In this document: positions 1 to 5,644 of the stretch, one piece after another
How positions within the stretch are numbered: the stretch's first letter is position 1
How the letters are laid out: each line of letters starts with the position of its first letter
Source of the DNA: Caulobacteraceae bacterium
GTDB taxonomy: Bacteria; Pseudomonadota; Alphaproteobacteria; Caulobacterales; Caulobacteraceae
Reading direction: 5' to 3'
Assembly: GCA_003161535.1 (NCBI GenBank)
Contig: PMOM01000132.1
Coordinates: 1 to 5,644, forward strand
DNA: 5,644 nt
The notes under the pieces: generated by a model
What the model was told of the DNA's origin: nothing
Database searches by the model: none
The model's input: the letters and a program-made list of their open reading frames with translations, nothing else
Made by a program: the position numbers and the translations under genes

Positions 1-428
1 GGGACGGTGATGACCGCCTGGGTCACCTTCTCGCCCAGGTGAGCTTCGGCGGCTTCCTTCATCTTTTGCAGAATGAAGGCGGAAACCTGCTGGGGGGAAT
101 AATCCTTGCCGTGGGCGCGCACCCAGGCATCGCCATTGGCGCCTTTGACAATCTTGTAGGGCACCATGCCCTTGTCCTTCTCGACCATCGGGTCGGCGAA
201 GTTGCGCCCGATCAGGCGCTTGATGGCGAATAGAGTGTTCTCCGGATTGGTCACCGCCTGGCGTTTGGCGGGCTGTCCGACCAGCCGTTCGCCATCCTCC
301 AGGATAGCGACGACCGATGGCGTGGTCCGGACGCCCTCGGCGTTCTCGATTACCTTGGGCGCTTTGCCATCCATGATGGCGACGCACGAATTGGTTGTGC
401 CAAGGTCAATACCAATAATCTTAGCCAT
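1..428 (-). CDS. dnaK: Chaperone protein DnaK (Hsp70), N-terminal part, cut by the left edge
   Basis: DnaK is the cytoplasmic ATP-driven Hsp70 chaperone that binds exposed hydrophobic stretches of unfolded proteins, working with DnaJ and GrpE. The visible 142 codons cover the start of the nucleotide-binding domain. They begin [20 protein letters not shown], the phosphate-1 loop (residues 4-17) that holds the ATP phosphates, and continue with the near-invariant GQPAKRQAV (51-59) and [11 protein letters not shown] (64-74). The latter includes Lys70, which is catalytic for ATP hydrolysis in E. coli DnaK and falls at the same number here. The fragment ends at the AVITVP motif, so roughly three quarters of the usual ~630-640 residues lie outside the window. 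The ATG at 426-428 is the natural start because it aligns with E. coli without gaps. A sigma-32-type promoter lies about 130 bases upstream. The gene diverges from alkB. The family assignment is certain; the reading frame is intact to the edge. Confidence 0.97.
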   Translation of the reverse strand, partial: MAKIIGIDLGTTNSCVAIMDGKAPKVIENAEGVRTTPSVVAILEDGERLVGQPAKRQAVTNPENTLFAIKRLIGRNFADPMVEKDKGMVPYKIVKGANGDAWVRAHGKDYSPQQVSAFILQKMKEAAEAHLGEKVTQAVITV

Positions 429-533
429 GATTGTCTTCTTTCTGCTCCCTTTGACGGCAAGCGGCCGGCGTGGCCTTCTTGGACTGTGAAGCGCCCGCTG
501 GCGGCCGTTCCCTAGGTTTAGATCGGGGCGGTT

Positions 534-538
534 GATTC
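534..538. promoter_or_regulatory. GANTC (CcrM-type) adenine methylation site in the divergent region
   Basis: The sequence GATTC matches GANTC, the site methylated by CcrM in alphaproteobacteria and used there to couple promoter activity to replication. Further copies occur at 668-672, 679-683 and 870-874 inside the adjoining alkB gene. In Caulobacter the alkB gene is reported, from memory, to be cell-cycle controlled. That this site takes part in such control is an inference, and a five-base motif can occur by chance. Confidence 0.35.
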
Positions 539-546
539 CATTGGAA
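536..546. repeat. Perfect 11-base dyad in the dnaK-alkB intergenic region
   Basis: TTCCATTGGAA is a perfect inverted repeat with 5-base arms around one central base. It lies about 10-20 bases downstream of the predicted dnaK transcription start, a usual place for an operator, and could alternatively form a small hairpin in the dnaK leader. It shares bases with the GANTC site at 534-538. The arms are short enough for a chance match, and no regulator can be named. Confidence 0.25.
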
Positions 547-562
547 CTCGCCGCCGTGGATA

Positions 563-595
563 CCGATATGGGAACCAGGGCGAGCGTCGCAAGGG
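563..595 (-). promoter_or_regulatory. Sigma-32 (RpoH) heat-shock promoter for dnaK
   Basis: Read on the minus strand, CCCTTGCGA (587-595) is followed after 14 bases by CCCATATCGG (563-572). This fits the RpoH pattern of a CTTGAA-like -35 box and a CCCCATnT-like -10 box with a 13-17 base spacer; the -35 deviates after CTTG. Transcription would start near 556, giving a dnaK leader of about 128 bases. Heat-shock control of dnaK by RpoH is established in proteobacteria, and in Caulobacter dnaK is known to use such a promoter. The exact start here is inferred from the sequence only. Confidence 0.62.
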
Positions 596-633
596 CGCCA
601 CGCCAACGCGGTCGAAGGGGCGCGGCGATCAAG

Positions 634-1236
634 GTGGCACTCACGGGCTTCCAACTCTTCCCTGGGCGAGTCGGCGCCGATTCCCAGCATGCGCTGGTGG
701 CGGCGGTGATGAGCGCCCAGACCTTGGCGCCTTTCTACAGGCCGGTGACGCCTGGCGGCCAAGCCATGAGTGTGCGCATGACCAACCTCGGCGCGGTCGG
801 CTGGCTGACCGACAAGACGGGTTACCGCTACGCGCAGGCCCATCCGATCACCGGAGCGTCTTGGCCGCCGATTCCACCGTTCCTGCTCCAGATCTGGGCG
901 GAACTGACCGACGCCCGCGCCCCGCCCGACGCCTGCCTTGTCAATTTCTATGACGCCGGCGCCAGAATGGGGCTTCACCAGGATCGCGACGAGGCCGATT
1001 TCAGCTTTCCGGTGATGTCGGTTTCGCTCGGCGACACGGCGATCTTCCGGATCGGAGGGGCGGACCGGAGTGCGCCGACGCGGACGGTGCGTTTGTCTTC
1101 GGGAGACGTCTGCGTCCTGGCGGGAAGGGCGCGCCTCGCCTTCCACGGCGTCGATCGCATCCTGGCCGGTACCTCGCGGCTCATTCCGGGCGGTGGGAGG
1201 ATCAACCTCACGCTGCGGCGCGCTCGGCCGGCTTAG
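634..1236 (+). CDS. alkB: AlkB-type alpha-ketoglutarate-dependent DNA repair dioxygenase
   Basis: AlkB repairs 1-methyladenine and 3-methylcytosine in DNA and RNA by oxidative demethylation, using Fe(II), O2 and 2-oxoglutarate; it is cytoplasmic. The iron ligands are present: His115 and Asp117 in LHQDRDE, and His171 in FHGVDR. The His-to-His spacing of 56 is the same as in E. coli AlkB (131 to 187). Arg189 and Arg195 in RINLTLRR match the 2-oxoglutarate-binding arginines (E. coli 204 and 210). [20 protein letters not shown] and Trp57/Tyr64 match the nucleotide-recognition lid (E. coli Trp69/Tyr76). The GTG start gives 200 residues, about the 21 kDa reported for the Caulobacter protein. AAGGGG lies 13 bases upstream (615-620), a rather long spacing. 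In-frame starts at 532 (TTG) and 568 (ATG) would add arginine-rich sequence with no AlkB match and would place coding sequence over the dnaK promoter. The gene diverges from dnaK. Function is very likely; the start is less sure. Confidence 0.93.
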   Translation: MALTGFQLFPGRVGADSQHALVAAVMSAQTLAPFYRPVTPGGQAMSVRMTNLGAVGWLTDKTGYRYAQAHPITGASWPPIPPFLLQIWAELTDARAPPDACLVNFYDAGARMGLHQDRDEADFSFPVMSVSLGDTAIFRIGGADRSAPTRTVRLSSGDVCVLAGRARLAFHGVDRILAGTSRLIPGGGRINLTLRRARPA

Positions 1237-1247
1237 CGGCCGCTTTT
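1225..1247 (+). terminator. Possible intrinsic terminator over the alkB stop codon
   Basis: CGGCCG (1225-1230), a six-base loop GCTTAG that contains the alkB stop, and CGGCCG (1237-1242) form a six-base-pair all-GC stem, followed by CTTTT. The stem is strong but the T tract is only four bases long, so termination may be weak. If real, it separates alkB from the hydrolase pair downstream. Confidence 0.35.
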
Positions 1248-1274
1248 GACAGCCAGGGCCCGTCGAGAGACGAT
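1246..1274 (+). promoter_or_regulatory. Candidate housekeeping promoter for the hydrolase pair
   Basis: A perfect TTGACA -35 box (1246-1251) is followed after 17 bases by GACGAT (1269-1274), which matches only three of six -10 consensus bases. The start would fall near 1281, just before the AAGGAG ribosome site of the next gene, giving a short leader. Its -35 overlaps the T tract of the alkB terminator candidate. The weak -10 box keeps confidence low. Confidence 0.33.
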
Positions 1275-1283
1275 GGACCAAAC

Positions 1284-1289
1284 AAGGAG
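1284..1289 (+). promoter_or_regulatory. Ribosome binding site that fixes the start at 1297
   Basis: AAGGAG lies seven bases before the ATG at 1297, an ideal Shine-Dalgarno site and spacing. It decides against the in-frame starts at 1246 (TTG) and 1273 (ATG), which have no such site and lie upstream of it. Confidence 0.8.
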
Positions 1290-1296
1290 AAAAGCC

Positions 1297-2193
1297 ATGT
1301 TGATCCTCACCCGGCCCGAAGGCGGAAAACCGGAAGACCTGCACCTTACCCGCCGCGGCGCCGCTGCGGTCTTCTTCACCGGCTATGCGGCCGCGGCGCT
1401 GTCAGCTCAGGCCGATCCGATCCACACCGACGAAGCCGGCCTGATCACCGAGGCGGTCACCCTCCCGGCCCCGGATGGCTTTCAATTGCCAGGATACCTT
1501 GCTCGACCGAAGGCCAGGGGCCGCTTTCCGACGGTGATCGTGGCGTCCGAGATATTCGGCGTGCATGAGTACATCAAGGATGTTTGCCGCCGCTTCGCCA
1601 AGCTGGGCTACGTCGCGGTGGCGCCTGCCTTTTTCGTGAGGGTGGGCGACCCGGCCCCGATCGCCGACATCGGCGCGGTGATGAAGATCGTAAGCCAGGC
1701 CTCCGACCAACAGGTGATGGGCGACATCGGCGCGACCCTGAAGTTCCTCAAGGGCCAGACCTACGTTGACCCCCGCAGGATCGCCATCACCGGCTTCTGT
1801 TACGGCGGCGGCGTGACTTGGCTGGCTTGCGAGACATTCGGTGATTTCAAGTGCGGTGTCGCCTGGTACGGTAAGATGGTTCCACCAGCCGTCGTTCCGG
1901 CCGATTCCAAACGATTGTGGCCGGTCCAGATGGTCGGCCAACTTCACTGTCCCGTGCTGGGCCTTTACGGCGCGAAGGACGGTCTGGCCGCGGGCATCCC
2001 CGCTATGCGCGCGGCGCTTGCCGCCGCGCACAAGACGAGTAGCGAAATCATCGTCTATCCAGACGCCGGCCATGGCTTCCACGCCGACTACCGCTCAAGC
2101 TACAACGCCGCGGACGCCAGCGACGGCTGGACCAGGCTTCTGGCCTTCTTGGCCCATAACGGCGTCGAGCCCAAACACTACAAGGCGGCATAG
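1297..2193 (+). CDS. Dienelactone hydrolase family protein with N-terminal export signal
   Basis: This 298-residue alpha/beta-hydrolase belongs to the dienelactone hydrolase family, whose founding member (ClcD) opens the lactone ring in chloroaromatic breakdown. The substrate here is unknown, and many such proteins act on other esters or lactones. The expected catalytic residues are all present: Cys168 in GFCYGGG, Asp228 in LYGAKDG and His259 in DAGHGFHAD. Glu85 in the family motif SEIFGVHE matches the glutamate that gates the cysteine in ClcD. Residues 18-39 read TRR, then a hydrophobic stretch, then SAQA before Asp40. This looks like a twin-arginine-type signal with an AxA cleavage site, so the enzyme is probably periplasmic, unlike ClcD. 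The twin-arginine motif lacks the usual Phe at +2 after RR, so Tat use is likely but not certain. The gene is followed after 3 bases by the S9 peptidase, indicating an operon. No ring-cleavage pathway genes are nearby, so a role in chlorocatechol degradation is not supported. Confidence 0.9.
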   Translation: MLILTRPEGGKPEDLHLTRRGAAAVFFTGYAAAALSAQADPIHTDEAGLITEAVTLPAPDGFQLPGYLARPKARGRFPTVIVASEIFGVHEYIKDVCRRFAKLGYVAVAPAFFVRVGDPAPIADIGAVMKIVSQASDQQVMGDIGATLKFLKGQTYVDPRRIAITGFCYGGGVTWLACETFGDFKCGVAWYGKMVPPAVVPADSKRLWPVQMVGQLHCPVLGLYGAKDGLAAGIPAMRAALAAAHKTSSEIIVYPDAGHGFHADYRSSYNAADASDGWTRLLAFLAHNGVEPKHYKAA

Positions 2194-2196
2194 ACG

Positions 2197-4338
2197 ATGG
2201 CCTGTCTCTCGCGCCTGATCCTCGCGCCGGTCGCCCTGGCGGTCTTCGGCTTGGCGCCAGCGTTGGCGCAGCCGCCGGCCTCCGCGGTCACCATGGAGGA
2301 GATGCTTGGATATCCCTTTCAGAGCGGTCTTGCCGCCGCCGAGCACGGCGACGCCGTCGCCTGGGTGCAAGACATTCGCGGTGTGCGCAACATTTGGGTG
2401 GCGCGGGGTCCAAGCTTCGCGCCCCGTCAGATCACGTCCAACCGCGACGACGATGGTCAGGAACTCACCCAGTTGACGTTTTCGCCCGATGGAGCGCGCC
2501 TAGCCTGGGTCAGAGGCGGCGATCATGACGCCAACTGGCCGGCGGAAGGCAATCTCGATCCCGATCCTACGTCTGTGACCCAGCAGCCGGAAGTGACGAT
2601 CTGGTCGGTGGTCTTGGCCGGTGGCGCGCCCGTGGAGGTCGCCAAGGGCGACGCGCCGGCGATTTCCGCCCGGGGCGTTCTGGCCTTTGTAAAGGACAAG
2701 CAGGTGTGGAGCGCGCCGCTGGGAGCCAAGGCCAAGCCCGAACGCCTGTTCTTTGATCGCGGCCGCGACGGATCCCTGGTCTGGTCGCCGGACGGCGCGC
2801 GGCTGGCCTTCGTTTCCGACCGGGGCGACCACGCTTTCATCGGCGTTTTTACAAGCAAGGAGCGGCCTCTCACCTATATGGCGCCGTCCACCAGCAAGGA
2901 CGGCTCGCCCAAATGGTCGCCCGATGGGACAAAAATCGCCTTTGTGCGTCGGGTGGGTGATGGCGGCGCGCCGATACCGATCCTGAAGGAGACGCCCGAT
3001 CCCTGGTCGATTTGGGTAGCCAACGTCGCCGACGCCACGGCCCACGCCGCCTGGCGCGGCCCTCATACCCTCGCCGGCTCCCATCCCGACACCGAAGGCG
3101 GGGCGAATCTGCACTGGGCGGCGGGCGACCGTCTGGTTTTCCTTGCTGAGCTCGATAACTGGCCGCACCTTTATTCGGTCCCGGCGGCCGGCGGCGAGCC
3201 GCTGCTCCTGACCCCGGGCGGGTTCATGGTCGAGCACGTCAGCGAGACCGGCGATGGCCGATTTATGATCTATGACGCCAACACCGGCGCGGGCGCCGAC
3301 GATGGCGAGCGGCGACATCTCTTCCGCGTCCCGACCGATCGGGCGTCGCCGATCGCCCTGACGTCGGGATCAACACTTCAATGGCAGCCGGTGGTCGCCG
3401 ACGACAGCCACATAGCCTTCATCGAAGCTGGCCCCCAGGCGCCCCCTGTCACGGCTCTGATCGACCTTGCTTCGAACTCCACGCGCTCTCTGACATCGCC
3501 GGCCGCATCGACAGGCTTTCCGGCGAGCGCCCTCGTCGCTCCCACGGCCGTGAGGTTCACGTCGCCCGATGGGCTGATTGTTCATGGGGATCTCTTCCAG
3601 CGCCAGGATGGCGGCGGCGCCAAGCCCGGCATCATCTTTGTTCACGGCGGCCCGCCCAGGCAGATGCTGCTCGGCTGGCACTACATGGACTATTACAGCA
3701 ACGCCTATGCGGTGAACCAATATTTGGCGGACCACGGCTTTGTGGTTCTTTCGGTCAACTATCGTCTGGGCATCGGTTATGGACGCGCCTTTCAGCACCC
3801 GGACCACGGCGGGCCGGCCGGCGCGGCGGAATATCAGGATGTGCTCGCCGGCGCCCGCTTTCTGCAGAAGCTGCCGGGCGTCGATGCAAATCGCATTGGC
3901 ATCTGGGGGGGATCCTATGGCGGCCTTCTGACCGCCCAGGCGCTGGCGCGGGATTCGAGCACGTTCAAGGTCGGGGTCGATATGCACGGGGTCCACGACT
4001 GGTCGCGGCTGCTCGCCCGGGAGATCGGCGCGCCAGGCGCCCGTTTCGAGGCCGGTGACCGCGACCAGGCCATGCAAACGGCCTGGACATCCTCGCCCGA
4101 CGCGGACGTGGCCGGGTGGACTTCGCCGGTGCTTCTCATCCAGGGCGACGATGATCGCAACGTGCCCTTCCAGCAGACAGTCGATCTGGCGCGCCGATTG
4201 GAGGATCGGGGCGTGGACTTCGAGGAGTTGGTTATCCCCAACGAAATCCATGGCTTCCTGCGCTACCGGTCCTGGTTGACGGCCGACAGCGCCACGGTGC
4301 GGTTTTTCCAGACCCGGCTGGCCGCGCCCGCGCCATAA
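2197..4338 (+). CDS. Secreted S9 family serine peptidase (prolyl oligopeptidase / acylaminoacyl-peptidase type)
   Basis: This 713-residue protein has the two-part plan of family S9. Residues 1-24 form a typical Sec signal peptide ending ALA before Gln25, so it is probably periplasmic or secreted. Residues ~30-450 are a beta-propeller with recurring SPDG-type blades (FSPDG 95-99, WSPDG 196-200, WSPDG 240-244), which in this family restricts access to short peptides. Residues ~455-713 are the alpha/beta-hydrolase domain: HGGP at 483-486 (oxyanion region), NYRLGIGYG from 521, nucleophile Ser573 in GGSYGG, Asp653 in GDDDRNVPFQQ and His685 in NEIHGF. The triad is therefore complete. Such enzymes release dipeptides or acyl-amino acids from short peptides; the exact specificity (dipeptidyl-peptidase, acylaminoacyl-peptidase or oligopeptidase) cannot be read from the sequence. 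The ATG lies 3 bases after the upstream stop, with AAGG at 2182-2185 inside the end of that gene, so translation is probably coupled. Length is normal for the family. Confidence 0.93.
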   Translation: MACLSRLILAPVALAVFGLAPALAQPPASAVTMEEMLGYPFQSGLAAAEHGDAVAWVQDIRGVRNIWVARGPSFAPRQITSNRDDDGQELTQLTFSPDGARLAWVRGGDHDANWPAEGNLDPDPTSVTQQPEVTIWSVVLAGGAPVEVAKGDAPAISARGVLAFVKDKQVWSAPLGAKAKPERLFFDRGRDGSLVWSPDGARLAFVSDRGDHAFIGVFTSKERPLTYMAPSTSKDGSPKWSPDGTKIAFVRRVGDGGAPIPILKETPDPWSIWVANVADATAHAAWRGPHTLAGSHPDTEGGANLHWAAGDRLVFLAELDNWPHLYSVPAAGGEPLLLTPGGFMVEHVSETGDGRFMIYDANTGAGADDGERRHLFRVPTDRASPIALTSGSTLQWQPVVADDSHIAFIEAGPQAPPVTALIDLASNSTRSLTSPAASTGFPASALVAPTAVRFTSPDGLIVHGDLFQRQDGGGAKPGIIFVHGGPPRQMLLGWHYMDYYSNAYAVNQYLADHGFVVLSVNYRLGIGYGRAFQHPDHGGPAGAAEYQDVLAGARFLQKLPGVDANRIGIWGGSYGGLLTAQALARDSSTFKVGVDMHGVHDWSRLLAREIGAPGARFEAGDRDQAMQTAWTSSPDADVAGWTSPVLLIQGDDDRNVPFQQTVDLARRLEDRGVDFEELVIPNEIHGFLRYRSWLTADSATVRFFQTRLAAPAP

Positions 4339-4406
4339 GGGACTGCTGGGGCCCCTTCGGCGATTTGCCGCTTGTGCGGGTGGGCCGGTTTTGGTCTGCT
4401 CGGGCG

Positions 4407-5644
<1,238 letters not shown>

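Noticed and set aside
519..528. CCCCGATCTA on the minus strand as a second RpoH -10 box for dnaK
   Set aside because: No CTTG-like -35 box is found at the required distance; the pair at 563-595 is much better.
541..570. TTGGAA, 18 bases, GATATG as an alkB promoter on the plus strand
   Set aside because: Only three of six -10 bases match, and the same bases are better explained as the -10 box of the minus-strand heat-shock promoter.
1246..1296. TTG at 1246 or ATG at 1273 as start of the dienelactone hydrolase gene
   Set aside because: Neither has a ribosome site, whereas ATG 1297 has AAGGAG at seven bases.
421..1344. A 307-codon minus-strand open frame across alkB and the intergenic region
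   Set aside because: It is arginine- and proline-rich antisense of the well-supported alkB gene, typical of GC-rich DNA, and overlaps the dnaK start in another frame.
2500..4251. Long minus-strand open frames (2500-3318 and 3370-4251) opposite the S9 peptidase
   Set aside because: The plus strand encodes a complete peptidase with all motifs; the antisense frames show no recognisable domain and reflect high GC content.
4358..4370. CGGC-GATTT-GCCG hairpin after the peptidase gene as a terminator
   Set aside because: The stem has only four base pairs and no T run follows it.
4365..4406. TTG at 4365 as the start of the ABC ATPase
   Set aside because: The 14 extra residues do not resemble the family N-terminus, while the ATG at 4407 begins exactly at the conserved MARVQLSGIRKEFG.

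Overview
The window is GC-rich, densely coding DNA that most likely comes from an alphaproteobacterium of the Caulobacter/Phenylobacterium type. The main reason is the left end, where the heat-shock chaperone gene dnaK and an alkB DNA-repair gene diverge from a shared upstream region. From memory, this is the arrangement described in Caulobacter crescentus. Several GANTC sites (the target of the CcrM methylase) and a good sigma-32-type heat-shock promoter in the shared region fit that assignment. The host call is an inference; no marker here fixes the genus.

Layout: (1) 1-428, minus strand, the first 142 codons of dnaK, running off the left edge. (2) 429-633, a 205-base divergent promoter region with a heat-shock promoter reading towards dnaK, a perfect short dyad and a GANTC site. 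(3) 634-1236, plus strand, alkB with a complete set of iron- and 2-oxoglutarate-binding residues, followed by a possible terminator hairpin over its stop codon. (4) 1297-2193 and 2197-4338, plus strand, two alpha/beta-hydrolase-fold enzymes separated by 3 bases and both with export signals: a dienelactone-hydrolase-like protein and an S9 (prolyl oligopeptidase family) serine peptidase. A candidate TTGACA promoter lies just upstream of the pair. (5) 4407-5522, plus strand, the ATPase of a CUT1 (MalK/UgpC-type) carbohydrate ABC importer, without permease or binding-protein genes inside the window. (6) 5519-5644, minus strand, the C-terminal 41 codons of a glycoside hydrolase family 1 beta-glucosidase, whose stop codon overlaps that of the ABC ATPase.

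Functionally the window joins three modules: stress response and repair (dnaK, alkB), an exported hydrolase pair of unknown substrate, and the edge of a sugar-uptake or beta-glucoside-use locus. No RNA gene, insertion sequence, CRISPR array or phage-like segment was seen, and every gene belongs to a known family. The more interesting points are regulatory (the divergent region, the overlapping convergent stops) and contextual (the paired exported hydrolases, the lone transporter ATPase next to a glucosidase).
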